A DNA stretch of 64,000 bases from Sphingobacterium sp. (lineage in GTDB: Bacteria > Bacteroidota > Bacteroidia > Sphingobacteriales > Sphingobacteriaceae), in the NCBI GenBank assembly GCA_029239355.1, contig JAQZAZ010000004.1:91553-155552 (forward strand), given 5' to 3'. The notes beneath the pieces are model-generated. The model was given only the letters and a program-made list of their open reading frames with translations, did not search any database and was not told the origin of the DNA. Below are positions 25,118 through 34,721 of this stretch, one piece after another. The position numbers and the translations under genes are program-made. Numbering within the stretch: the stretch's first letter is position 1; every line of letters begins with the position of its first letter.

Positions 25118-25742
25118 TTATTTATCCAATATTTCAAAAAGAGAATTTAGCGATTTGTATTCCGGGACGATTTCCTTAACCAATCTGACCAAATCCATTT
25201 TGTCATCGTTGGAGTTTGCTTTTTTTACAAATGTGCATAAACGTTCTACGCGCGCTTTTTGGAAGGCTAAATCCGGTGTATTCACCTTAGCTATCATAAT
25301 CTTTTCATGACAGGTTTTCCCCATGTTCTCTTCATTTACCAAAAGCTCTTCATAGATTTTTTCTCCGGGCCGAAGGCCAACGATTTTAATCTCGATATCT
25401 TCGGGATAACGATACCCCTTGAGCCTGATCATCTTCTTGGCCAGCGCCATAATTTTCACAGGCTCACCTATACCAAAGACATATCACACCACCTTTTCCA
25501 TTACCGTAGCCTCCTATATCAATTGACAGGCTTTGGGTATCGTCATATAATAGCGGGTTATATTTGGATCGGTGATTGTCAATGCCCCGCCCTTGCACAT
25601 CTGCTTTTCAAACAATGGTACTACCGAACCATTGGCCCCGAGCACATTACCAAAGCGGGTCACAATAAAATTAGTCTTTGAATCTATATTGACAGTTGAT
25701 ATAGCAATTTGGACCACGCGCTTGGTAGCCCCGATGACGTTG
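25118..25742 (-). pseudogene. Broken remnant of a FlaA1/WbpM-type epimerase/dehydratase
   Basis: The minus strand encodes about 215 residues that match the C-terminal third of the intact protein at 61922-63832, from NVIGATKRVVQIAISTVN through RFGNVLGANGSVVPLFEKQM, TDPNITRYYMTIPKACQLI, and after a break IRLKGYRYPEDIEIKIVGLR. Within it a CAG codon has become TAG after CQLI, and two single-base losses between there and the KKMIRLKGY region shift the frame. Homology stops abruptly at about 25742, where the N-terminal membrane domain and the first part of the Rossmann domain are missing. It is therefore dead. It lies at the left edge of the polysaccharide cluster on the strand opposite to it. Confidence 0.9.
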
Positions 25743-26594
25743 CTGTACAAAAATAAAGACAGTCCAGCAGTTAAATTAAGCACACGAGCCCAATGGGTAC
25801 CATCCTAACTACAACACTGGCAAAAAGAACTAAAAAAAACATATATTTTCGCATAAAAACTAAAAAATTTAAAAAAATACGAGACAAATCATTTTTTCTA
25901 CAAAAAAAATCAATAAAAATTTAATAAAAAACACACAACAACAAATAAATAACATATTATTAATATATAATAAATATATTATTCACTTATTAATACAAAA
26001 TATCAACAACTAAACAACATAAAAATATAAACTCTGTATTTTTTTTTGAATAAATTTCCAAACTAAATAACAAAACAATACATCATTATCTATTTTTTTA
26101 TACAATTTTTAAAAAATTGACCTATTTTTAATACGATATTACCAATAAAAACAAATAAAATATTCAATTTTATATTTTTAAAACATTTAAAGCACTATAA
26201 ACCAACCAAAAAACATTATTTTTCAACAATTAACCGCTTAAAAAAACAAATTACCCTATAATTGGCCTGCAATTTGTACAGAAATGATCAAACTTAGATC
26301 TACAATCTACAAACAACACTGAGTACGCAGGAAACTGCAAATCACCTGTCACTAATATATCAAAGAGACAGGCTAAAAATTATTTTGGATAATATGGCTA
26401 ACTAAGAAAATTAAAATCACGGAAACGAATCTTATTTTCAAAAACTAAGACATTTAAATCGTTAGTTTATTTAAATACGTTATAAGGAAATTTTACACCC
26501 TTACACAACATTAAATACACTATTTGGTATATCTATCGTGATGATTTTCAAAACGGCCTTATCATCCATTGAATTTGACTAATCATTCAGTGTT
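25743..26594. other. Long AT-rich leader region of the polysaccharide cluster
   Basis: About 850 bases without a gene. The part 25830-26270 is extremely AT-rich with many A and T runs. The promoter of the cluster must lie here, but no full TTTG/TAnnTTTG pair is seen; TGAATTTG (26570-26577) is the nearest partial match. Such A-tracts can bend DNA or be silenced by nucleoid proteins, an inference. Confidence 0.5.
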
Positions 26595-28013
26595 ATGCTA
26601 AAATATGTTCAAAACCGTGCGTTAACTTGTATTAAAATGTTACTTATAATAACAGACGCCATTTGCTTAAATTTGTCTTTTTTACTTGTAAATTCATGGA
26701 GCACAGCTAATGGATTCATTGACACAGAGGAGGTCATTTCAAGTAACTACTATTCATTCTGGGCCATGTTCAATCTGGCCGCATTAGCACTATCACTCAT
26801 CCACCATCTGTATAATGATGCAACGATCGAGCACATTGAGCGCATCTACAGAGCCACCCTGAAAACTGCAATAGCTTTGATGATAGTCTTCTCAGGCTAC
26901 GCACTTTTAGCACACCCATTTACTGGCATCGGTTCCTTTCTGATTTCCCTTACGATCATCGTTTTTCTGTATTGTTTGATTTCCCGATTTTTGCTCACCT
27001 ACATTTATGTTAAATTGCCAAAACGATTTAACTGGAATAAAAAAGTAGCCTTGATCGGACATAATGAAAATTTAGACAACATTGCAGCCGCTTTCTCCAG
27101 GCAAAATGCTTTCTACACAGTAGACACGATTCCCTTTGAATCGGACGAAAAAGACCTCAGTAAAGAAGAAAAGATTGACATCTTTAAGCGCTACTTTGAA
27201 GAAGTTTCCAAAGCGGGTATTCACGATGTATTTCTCATTGGTTCAAATGATATTACAGACTGCAGTCAAGAACTAATCCTAGCCGCAGATCACCAATGCG
27301 TACAGCTCAATTTTGTTCCCACTATTACCGCCAACATTGCGTATGGGAACGGTCGTCAAGAATCTTTGACCATGCAGCTTCCGGTGCTAAAATCGCATGA
27401 AGAACCCATGTCATCCATGGAAAACAGATTAAAAAAGCGTTTCGTTGACCTTTTGATTTCATCCTTTGTCATGGTCTTTATATTAAGTTGGATGATTCCC
27501 TTAGTTGGCATTATTATTAAAATACAAAGTCCCGGCCCTATCTTTTTCAGACAGCCCCGCTCTGGCCGCAACAATAAATCTTTCGATTGTTTCAAATTCA
27601 GAAGTATGGTTCAGAATAAAGATTCACATGCCAAACAGGCCTCAAAAGATGACAACCGCATCACGCCAATTGGACGCTTTCTCAGAAAGACCAATCTTGA
27701 CGAATTTCCACAATTTATCAACGTCTTTTTGGGACAGATGAGTGTCGTCGGGCCGAGACCGCATATGCTTTCACATACCGAACACTATAGCAAACTAATT
27801 CAGCATTATATGGTACGTCATTTTGTCAAACCCGGTATTACAGGCTGGGCACAGGTTAACGGATATCGTGGCGAAACAAAAGACCCACAGCTCATGGCAA
27901 AGAGAGTCGAATATGACCTGGACTACTTAAGCAACTGGTCTGCCATGTTGGATTTTAAGATTGTCTGTATGACAGCGATCAATATGATTAAAGGAGAAGA
28001 AAATGCATTTTAA
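26595..28013 (+). CDS. Undecaprenyl-phosphate sugar-1-phosphate transferase (initiating enzyme)
   Basis: 472 residues of the WcaJ/EpsE class. Four or five N-terminal membrane helices (about 10-135) precede a CoA-binding-like/Rossmann region (about 150-240) and a further helix at about 285-310, then the bacterial sugar transferase domain: KRFVDLLISS, GPIFFRQPRSGRNNKSFDCF, KFRSM, LRKTNLDEFPQFINVFLGQM, SVVGPRP and KPGITGWAQVNGYRGET. It attaches the first sugar phosphate (often glucose or galactose) to undecaprenyl phosphate on the inner face of the inner membrane. It is the first gene of the cluster, 135 bases before the phosphatase gene. Confidence 0.95.
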   Translation: MLKYVQNRALTCIKMLLIITDAICLNLSFLLVNSWSTANGFIDTEEVISSNYYSFWAMFNLAALALSLIHHLYNDATIEHIERIYRATLKTAIALMIVFSGYALLAHPFTGIGSFLISLTIIVFLYCLISRFLLTYIYVKLPKRFNWNKKVALIGHNENLDNIAAAFSRQNAFYTVDTIPFESDEKDLSKEEKIDIFKRYFEEVSKAGIHDVFLIGSNDITDCSQELILAADHQCVQLNFVPTITANIAYGNGRQESLTMQLPVLKSHEEPMSSMENRLKKRFVDLLISSFVMVFILSWMIPLVGIIIKIQSPGPIFFRQPRSGRNNKSFDCFKFRSMVQNKDSHAKQASKDDNRITPIGRFLRKTNLDEFPQFINVFLGQMSVVGPRPHMLSHTEHYSKLIQHYMVRHFVKPGITGWAQVNGYRGETKDPQLMAKRVEYDLDYLSNWSAMLDFKIVCMTAINMIKGEENAF

Positions 28014-28060
28014 AATCAATATACAAATTAAAATATCAAAGAACTCAAGTGTTGACTTGT

Positions 28061-28112
28061 GATTGTAGGGAGATATTCCGGCCGGTCGCTCCGGCCGGGT
28101 ATTTCTACAATC
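28061..28112 (+). promoter_or_regulatory. Long hairpin between the initiating transferase and the phosphatase gene
   Basis: Nested pairing: GATTGTAG (28061-28068) with CTACAATC (28105-28112), a middle GAGATA/TATTTC segment, and an apical 8-bp stem CCGGCCGG (28078-28085) with CCGGCCGG (28091-28098) and loop TCGCT. No T run follows, so it is not a simple intrinsic terminator. It could be an attenuator, RNA processing site or target of an antiterminator. Confidence 0.65.
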
Positions 28113-28148
28113 TTCAGGCTCACGGAGTAATCAAAAACAAATAAACAC

Positions 28149-28904
28149 ATGTGGCATTTTTTCAAACGTAATACTTCGAAATATAATTTAGAATGGCTTG
28201 GGGTTGATATTCATTCACATATACTGCCGGGAATAGACGATGGTAGTACATCCATTGCCCAGAGCGTTGCCCTAATGGATTCACTCATGCAGCTAGGCAT
28301 ATCCACATTCTACTTTACGCCCCATGTGTATCAGGAAGTACATCCCAATACGCCCAGATCTATCGCAACTGCATACCAAATCCTACAGCAACAGTATACC
28401 GTGAATGGGGGCTACGCAGCAGAATATATGGTTGACAGCCACTTTCATTCCCTCATATCCAACGCGAAAGAGCAGGATTTGCTGACACTCCCTGGAAATT
28501 TCATCTTGATAGAAATGTCCTATATCCACGAAAGCCGAACCATCGAAGAGGATATTTTTAAGCTGCTGACCTTGGGCTACAAGCCCATATTGGCGCATCC
28601 AGAACGCTATATCTATTACCATGGTTCCATAGAAAATATCAAAAGATTGCGTGATCGCGGATGCTACCTGCAACTTAACCTGCTCTCTCTCTCTGGGTAC
28701 TATGGCTCGCGGGAAAAAACAGCAGCCCAACACATGATTGATGGAGGACTAATCGATTTCGTTGGTACCGATGTGCACCATAGCAAACATACCAAGGTGC
28801 TGGAACAGTACTATACAACTCATAATATCAGCATTTTATTTAAAAATTGCAGGCTAAAAAACCAAGAGCTAGGAGGACAGGTGCACGCTGTTCTACAACA
28901 ATAA
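28149..28904 (+). CDS. PHP-family tyrosine-protein phosphatase (CpsB/YwqE-like)
   Basis: 251 residues. Metal-binding motifs of the PHP domain are present: GVDIHSHILPGIDDG (His22, His24), ILAHPERY, and GTDVHHSKH near the C-terminus. The CpsB/Wzb-type role is to remove phosphate from the tyrosine-rich tail of the cognate polysaccharide kinase, encoded two genes downstream. Together they cycle polymer assembly. The protein is cytoplasmic and has normal length. Confidence 0.9.
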   Translation: MWHFFKRNTSKYNLEWLGVDIHSHILPGIDDGSTSIAQSVALMDSLMQLGISTFYFTPHVYQEVHPNTPRSIATAYQILQQQYTVNGGYAAEYMVDSHFHSLISNAKEQDLLTLPGNFILIEMSYIHESRTIEEDIFKLLTLGYKPILAHPERYIYYHGSIENIKRLRDRGCYLQLNLLSLSGYYGSREKTAAQHMIDGGLIDFVGTDVHHSKHTKVLEQYYTTHNISILFKNCRLKNQELGGQVHAVLQQ

Positions 28905-28938
28905 ACTACAATTCTACAACACATACAACACCATTAAC

Positions 28939-29748
28939 ATGAGTATTCCTAAAATCAACTTACACAACGCCCAGTATTTATTATATCTCCTACTTACCTT
29001 TTTTTCACTACAGTCCTGTTCAGTAAAAAAAACGGTTTACTTTAACGATCTTCCGGCCGATTCAACCCGCTTATTGCGTGCGTCAACAGCCTTCACGGAT
29101 CCTACCATCCAACAGGATGATATATTAAATATTACCATCCAGACCTCAGACCCTACCTCGGCCGCTATTTCCAATCAGGCTACGCCTGTACAGGCTGTAG
29201 GTGCCAGTTCAGCTAGCAACGTGGGTAATCAACTGATATCTGGTTATCTGGTCGACAAAAACGGTTATATCAATATTACCCTGTTGGGCGATATCTACGT
29301 CAGGGGATTAACCACCTTTCAGGCCAGAGAAAAGATCACCAATCTGGCAAAAAAATATTATAATGATCCGAATGTCCTTGTGCGCTTCGCCAATTTCAAA
29401 GTCACCATCCTAGGAGAGGTCACCAGACCAGCGACCTATAGTTTACCCAATGAGAAAGTCACCATTCTTGACGCGATGGGACTAGCAGGGGATATGACCA
29501 TTTATGGCCGTAGGGACAACGTGCTTTTGGCGCGGGATCACGATGGACAAAAAGAGCTCGTCCGACTCAATCTTAACGACAGTAAGCTCTTTAGTTCTCC
29601 ATATTTCTATCTGAAACAAAACGACGTAATCTATGTAGAGCCTGGAAAAGGCAAGGCAGCAATGAATAATGCTTCACGGACACAAACTTTTGCACTGGTA
29701 GGCTCATTTTTATCTTTGCTAGTCGTCGTATTCACCCGTATACATTGA
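28939..29748 (+). CDS. wza: Polysaccharide export lipoprotein (Wza-like)
   Basis: 269 residues. Lipoprotein signal ending FFSLQSC (cysteine 27). The poly-saccharide export domain starts around residue 53 (DPTIQQDDILNITIQTSDPT), then GYLVDKNGYINITLLGDIYV and SLBB-type FKVTILGEVTRPATYSLPNE. A C-terminal hydrophobic segment (FALVGSFLSLLVVVF) may be the membrane-crossing helix. Role: outer-membrane ring that lets the polymer out, coupled with the Wzc kinase in the next gene, 66 bases downstream. It is shorter than Escherichia coli Wza, as usual in Bacteroidota. Confidence 0.9.
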   Translation: MSIPKINLHNAQYLLYLLLTFFSLQSCSVKKTVYFNDLPADSTRLLRASTAFTDPTIQQDDILNITIQTSDPTSAAISNQATPVQAVGASSASNVGNQLISGYLVDKNGYINITLLGDIYVRGLTTFQAREKITNLAKKYYNDPNVLVRFANFKVTILGEVTRPATYSLPNEKVTILDAMGLAGDMTIYGRRDNVLLARDHDGQKELVRLNLNDSKLFSSPYFYLKQNDVIYVEPGKGKAAMNNASRTQTFALVGSFLSLLVVVFTRIH

Positions 29749-29814
29749 TGTACCCAAATCCATCATTGTATTTTCATTCAACTACTAAACTTACACGCTC
29801 TAACTATCTTTTAT

Positions 29815-32178
29815 ATGAAGAAAATAAACGACTGGGAAGACGAATTAACTTTTGAAGACACCAAATCGGACAATCGTGATTTGATACAATTTATTCGACG
29901 AATCTATAGCAACTGGTATTGGTTTGCCTTATGTGCGCTCGTCGGATTAAGCCTGGCTTATCTCTACCTTCGGTATACTAACCCTACCTACACCATTAAG
30001 GCCAAATTGCTTGTGTCGGACGATAAAAAAGGTGGAATGGTGGAACCCTCAGCTTTGCTGGATCTCTCAAGCCTTATGGGCGCAAAAAATTCTGTCGACA
30101 ATGAAGTAGAGGTATTAAAAACGGCTGACCTTTTTCGGGAAGCAGTACTTGCCGAAAAAAGCTATATCACCTATTTCAACGCCGGACAGGTACATAATGC
30201 TCCAGTCATGTTGGCTCCCATTGAACTTCAACTACTTTCAAGTCCGGACTCTATTCGTGACGGCATGAGCCTTAAAGCCCTTTTAATTGACAGCAAAACC
30301 GTCGAATTGTCCAATGCAGACACGAGCTTTCGCACCACCTATGATAAGGACTTTCACCTACCCAGCGTAGGCACCGTGATCCTGCACAAAAAAGAATATC
30401 CTACTGTTGAAGGAATGACCTTTGGCTTTTCTGTTATCCCCATCAAAAAAGCGGTCGGAAGCCTAGCTGAATCGCTCAACATTGAAGTTACCAATAAAAA
30501 TGTGTCAACTATAGACCTAACGCTAAATCACGGCATTGCCCAGCGCGGCGAACAGATCTTACGGACCCTGATTCAAAAGTACATAGAACGAAATTTGCAT
30601 GATAAAAATGCCGTTGCTGATTCGACCCTTTCTTTCATCAATGCACGACTTAAATTTGTCACAGAGGAACTCGCAGGGGTAGAAAATAAAATATCCGGTT
30701 ATAAGAAGAATGCCCGCCTGTCTGACATCTCCGAGCAGAGCAAGATCCTCTTGCATACCTCTTCCGAGTATACCAAATCCCTCGCCGAAGCTGAAACGCA
30801 GCTTGCCATACTAGATGATATAAGCAAGTATCTCAAGGACAGCAGCAATCCACGGATAGTCCCGGCATCTATTATCCCGCAAGATATTTCCTTCAACACC
30901 CTGATCCCGCGCTTCAATGAGCTGGTTTTACAGCGTGAAAGGTTACTCTTGGGCAATACAGTCAATAACCCGATTATTCAAAATATTGACAAACAATTGC
31001 AGGGCCTGCGTGCGGATATGATCGCCAATATTCAAAATACAAGGCAACAACTGGATCTATCGCGGAATAAACAACAGCAAAGAAGCGACTTGCTGACAAA
31101 TCAACTTTCAGAAGTACCTACCATCGAGCGCGGGTTTATCGATCTTACGCGGATGCAGCAGATCAAACAGGAGCAATATATATTTCTACAACAAAAATGG
31201 GAAGAAACAGCTATTAGCCGAACGGCCAACGTTGCCAATGCCAAGGTAATTGATTCACCCAAGGCAGATGAATTTCCCATCGCCCCGAAAAAAAAGCTTA
31301 TCTACGTATTAGGATTGTTGGCAGGCCTGATCACGCCATTAGGAATTATTTACCTCAAAGACCTACTTAATGTACGTATTCGTTCGATAGAAGATATTAC
31401 GAGCCGGAGTAATCTGCCAGTCCTGGGAGCGATTGCACACAACCAAAGCCATGAGCAGGTTGTGATCACCAAGACTTCAAGATCACCTATAGCCGAACAG
31501 TTTAGGGCATTGCGGACCAATCTTGAGTTTGTGTTGCAGGGCGGCAAAACCATCCTATTTACCTCATCCATGTCCGGCGAAGGGAAGTCGTACATTGCCT
31601 TGAACCTAGCCGTCACACTAGCCTTACTAAATAAACGCGTGGTATTGATGGAGCTCGACCTTCGGAAACCCACCTTAACTTCCAAATTATCTATTGACGC
31701 AGGGACTGGATTTTCGCACTATGTCGTCCGTTCCGAAATGGAAATAGATGAAATCATTACCCCATCGGGCAAACATGAGTTTGTGGACCTTATTCAGGCT
31801 GGAATTATTCCCCCTAATCCCGCCGAATTGTTGGTGCTTCAACGGACAGCAGACCTGATAAACAGCCTCAAAGACCGTTACGATTACATTCTCATCGATG
31901 CTCCGCCAGTGGGGCTAGTTACTGACGCACAACTATTAAATCGCTATGCCGATGTCTGTCTTTATATCATCCGTCAAGACTTCACTTTCAAGGAGCAGTT
32001 ATTTATTCCAAACGACCTGGAAAAGAAAGGAAAAATCAAACCCATACAGTTTGTGGTCAATGATGTTCAGGCCAAAGGAAGCTATCAGCGAAATTATGGC
32101 TATGGTTACGGCTACGGTTATGGCGATTATGGGCAAGAAGAGAAACAGCCCTGGTGGAAATTTTGGAACAAGAAATAA
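29815..32178 (+). CDS. wzc: Polysaccharide co-polymerase and tyrosine kinase (Wzc-like)
   Basis: 787 residues. First transmembrane helix about 34-54, a long periplasmic Wzz/GNVR region with coiled-coil segments (about 270-450), second helix about 491-515. The cytoplasmic BY-kinase domain holds Walker A SSMSGEGKS (about 585-593), Walker A' VVLMELDLRKPTL, and Walker B YILIDAPP. The C-terminus carries a Tyr/Gly-rich tail, YGYGYGYGYGDYG, followed by WWKFWNKK; the tyrosines are the expected autophosphorylation sites. It controls polymer length and export together with the PHP phosphatase and Wza encoded upstream. Confidence 0.95.
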   Translation: MKKINDWEDELTFEDTKSDNRDLIQFIRRIYSNWYWFALCALVGLSLAYLYLRYTNPTYTIKAKLLVSDDKKGGMVEPSALLDLSSLMGAKNSVDNEVEVLKTADLFREAVLAEKSYITYFNAGQVHNAPVMLAPIELQLLSSPDSIRDGMSLKALLIDSKTVELSNADTSFRTTYDKDFHLPSVGTVILHKKEYPTVEGMTFGFSVIPIKKAVGSLAESLNIEVTNKNVSTIDLTLNHGIAQRGEQILRTLIQKYIERNLHDKNAVADSTLSFINARLKFVTEELAGVENKISGYKKNARLSDISEQSKILLHTSSEYTKSLAEAETQLAILDDISKYLKDSSNPRIVPASIIPQDISFNTLIPRFNELVLQRERLLLGNTVNNPIIQNIDKQLQGLRADMIANIQNTRQQLDLSRNKQQQRSDLLTNQLSEVPTIERGFIDLTRMQQIKQEQYIFLQQKWEETAISRTANVANAKVIDSPKADEFPIAPKKKLIYVLGLLAGLITPLGIIYLKDLLNVRIRSIEDITSRSNLPVLGAIAHNQSHEQVVITKTSRSPIAEQFRALRTNLEFVLQGGKTILFTSSMSGEGKSYIALNLAVTLALLNKRVVLMELDLRKPTLTSKLSIDAGTGFSHYVVRSEMEIDEIITPSGKHEFVDLIQAGIIPPNPAELLVLQRTADLINSLKDRYDYILIDAPPVGLVTDAQLLNRYADVCLYIIRQDFTFKEQLFIPNDLEKKGKIKPIQFVVNDVQAKGSYQRNYGYGYGYGYGDYGQEEKQPWWKFWNKK

Positions 32179-32196
32179 AAATAAAGCAATCACTCC

Positions 32197-33738
32197 ATGA
32201 ATAATCCCGCTAAACGAATATTATTGAACACGAGTTTTCTATATGGCAAGCTTATCTTCTCGGCCTTTGTCACATTATACAGTACCCGGATCTTAATCAG
32301 TGCACTGGGCATTGCCGATTTTGGTATTTATAACCTGATCGCAGGCGTTATCCTGATGCTTGCTTTTATCAATGGAGCCATGACCATCACCACCCAGCGC
32401 TACCTTTCGTATCATCTCGGGAAAAATGATAGCCATACGTTAACAAAAATATTCAATTCGAGTGTGAGCATCCACTTTATGATCAGCCTTATCATTGTCA
32501 TCATCCTCGAAGTACTTAGCATTTGGCTCTTGGGTGGTTTTCTTAAAATTCCGGGCGACAAGCAGTTTGAAGCTACCTGTTGCTACCATATGATGGTCAT
32601 CAGCACCTTTTTTACTGTCAATGCTGTCCCATATGATTCACTGATCAATGCCAAAGAAGACATGCGATTTGACGCCATCATTGGCATCGTCGAGACAATG
32701 CTCAAGCTAATGGCAGCGTATTATATCACCTTTTTCAGCGCGCATAAATTGATTGCTTACAGTGCCGGCATCGTGTTTACCACCATTGTGATCCGTATTG
32801 CAAAATCATTATGGTGCCGAATAAAATACCAGGAGTCCAGCATACAGATGAAATGGTTAAGAGAAGGATATCTTTTTCGTGAAATGCTATCCTATGCCAC
32901 CTGGAACCTATTTGGATCGATCTGTTATGTCGCCTCCAGCCAAGGCATTGCGGTCGTACTAAACCGCTTTTTGGGCGTCAATATGAATGGTACATATGCG
33001 ATTTCACAGCAAATGAATTCCCAGCTTCAGTCCTTCTCTGTGATCATTTCAAAAGCCCTAAATCCACAGATCATGAAAAGTGAGGGTATTGGAGACCGGG
33101 CGCGGATGACCAAGCTCTCTTTGCTCTCGTCCAAAAGTTCCACCCTATTGCTGCTATTTGTAGTCATTCCCCTCATTGCCGAGATGAATGGCGTCCTTCA
33201 CCTTTGGCTTCCCAAAATACCACCAACAACCGGGCTTTTTTGTACAGTTGTCCTGATCAATGCAGTCATTAATCAGCTATCAACGGGATTAAAATCCGCT
33301 GTGCAAGCCAGCGGAAACATCAAGCTGTATCAATCTGTTGTGGGCAGCACTATTATTCTGATTGTCCCCATAACCTATATTTTGCTGCAATTTGGTTGTA
33401 CTGTATTTCAGGTACTTTTGGCCATGAGCAGCATGGAAGTTGTATCGCTGACATTGCGTTTAATCATCTGTCATAAAGTCACCAAAATAGGAATCAATCG
33501 TTTTTTCAGTGAGGTCATTATCAAAGTTTTATTGGTATCGAGTGTTGCCGTATGTACCATGATGTTACTTCAATACTGTCTTAATTTCTCCATCCTCCGC
33601 CTGTTTCTTACTGTCATGCTCAATGCCATCGTCATGTCCCTCAGCATCTACCTGTTGGGCATCAATGCATCGGAGCGGACGATGGTGAATGCGGCTATTA
33701 AAAAGATAAAGAAAAAAAATATAAGTCTTAGTGTATGA
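32197..33738 (+). CDS. wzx: Polysaccharide flippase (Wzx-like, MATE/MOP superfamily)
   Basis: 513 residues with 12 or more hydrophobic segments and no enzymatic motif. The N-terminus ILLNTSFLYGKLIFSAFVTL, then STRILISALGIADFGIYNLI, matches the polysaccharide transport family. It should move the undecaprenyl-linked repeat unit across the inner membrane. The start lies 18 bases after wzc, and its stop overlaps the nitroreductase start as ATGA, so translation is coupled. Confidence 0.9.
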   Translation: MNNPAKRILLNTSFLYGKLIFSAFVTLYSTRILISALGIADFGIYNLIAGVILMLAFINGAMTITTQRYLSYHLGKNDSHTLTKIFNSSVSIHFMISLIIVIILEVLSIWLLGGFLKIPGDKQFEATCCYHMMVISTFFTVNAVPYDSLINAKEDMRFDAIIGIVETMLKLMAAYYITFFSAHKLIAYSAGIVFTTIVIRIAKSLWCRIKYQESSIQMKWLREGYLFREMLSYATWNLFGSICYVASSQGIAVVLNRFLGVNMNGTYAISQQMNSQLQSFSVIISKALNPQIMKSEGIGDRARMTKLSLLSSKSSTLLLLFVVIPLIAEMNGVLHLWLPKIPPTTGLFCTVVLINAVINQLSTGLKSAVQASGNIKLYQSVVGSTIILIVPITYILLQFGCTVFQVLLAMSSMEVVSLTLRLIICHKVTKIGINRFFSEVIIKVLLVSSVAVCTMMLLQYCLNFSILRLFLTVMLNAIVMSLSIYLLGINASERTMVNAAIKKIKKKNISLSV

Positions 33739-34721
33739 ATCGTTTAAAAGCTATATTAGGTAAGAACGCATTAGTTTACATGCGTGTTTTCCGCATCTAT
33801 TACTATGATCTGGTCAGATTTTACAACTATTCAAATGTAAAACAGCTATTTTCTAACGAGGATGCTTACAAAGGTCGTCTGACTATCCTATACCATGTGA
33901 TCGAGAAAGGCTTAACCATGCCCGAGACTAGACTTGGATTTGGCCTACCGGTCATCAAGGATCTCATCGAACTCTTACAAAAATTTAAGAAGGAAGGTTA
34001 TGACACCAGGTGTTTAGAGTATCAGCATAGCAAGAACGTATTGGCAGAATATTTTTACTTTCATCAGGAACAAGCTTATACTTTGCCCGAAGAGATTACT
34101 CAAAAGTATCAGGAATTCTCCAATTCGATTGTACAAGCCCCTCAGGTTCATCAACTACGATTTACACGGGAAGAATATTTCAAATACAAGGATCATCCTT
34201 TTGATCTTTTCTCATCGTCGCGCTATTCATGCCGCAATTATTCTAGCAGGCCCATTCCCGCAGAAATCTTAAAAAAATGCATTAGTCTGGCCATGAAATC
34301 ACCAACATCCTGCAATCGGCAGCTCAATCGAATTTATGTGGTCACATCGCCCGGAGTAAAAGAAGAAGTACTTAAACTTCAATATGGCAACCGGGGCTTT
34401 GGACATTTGGCGAGCACGCTATTTATTTTAACGGCCAATATATCCTATTTTCAAGGGCCAAATGACCGAAATGAATCCTACATAAATACAGGCATGTTTG
34501 CCATGTCATTGCTCAACGCACTTCATCACCATGAGATTGGAGCCTGCCCGCTTAATTGGAGCGTAGACCATAAACGGGATACGTGTTTACGCAAGCTCCT
34601 TCATATACCCGATAATGAACGGATTGGTTTAGTAATTTCGGCGGGCTATTTACCAGATACGCTAGAAATTGCCTCTTCACCACGGTTAGAAGTCGATCAA
34701 ATCACTAAATTTTTTGCTTAA
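33735..34721 (+). CDS. Nitroreductase family protein
   Basis: 328 residues. The N-terminal 150 residues are helical without a recognised motif. The C-terminal domain has nitroreductase features: FSSSRYSCRNYSSRPIPAEI with the FMN-binding Ser/Arg, LAMKSPTSCNRQLNRIYVV, then GACPLNWSVD and ERIGLVISAGYLP. Members of this kind often appear in polysaccharide clusters beside pyruvyl transferases, as here, where the next gene is one. The start overlaps the wzx stop (ATGA). The substrate is unknown; a role in flavin-dependent modification of a sugar or carrier is possible but unproven. Confidence 0.8.
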   Translation: MNRLKAILGKNALVYMRVFRIYYYDLVRFYNYSNVKQLFSNEDAYKGRLTILYHVIEKGLTMPETRLGFGLPVIKDLIELLQKFKKEGYDTRCLEYQHSKNVLAEYFYFHQEQAYTLPEEITQKYQEFSNSIVQAPQVHQLRFTREEYFKYKDHPFDLFSSSRYSCRNYSSRPIPAEILKKCISLAMKSPTSCNRQLNRIYVVTSPGVKEEVLKLQYGNRGFGHLASTLFILTANISYFQGPNDRNESYINTGMFAMSLLNALHHHEIGACPLNWSVDHKRDTCLRKLLHIPDNERIGLVISAGYLPDTLEIASSPRLEVDQITKFFA

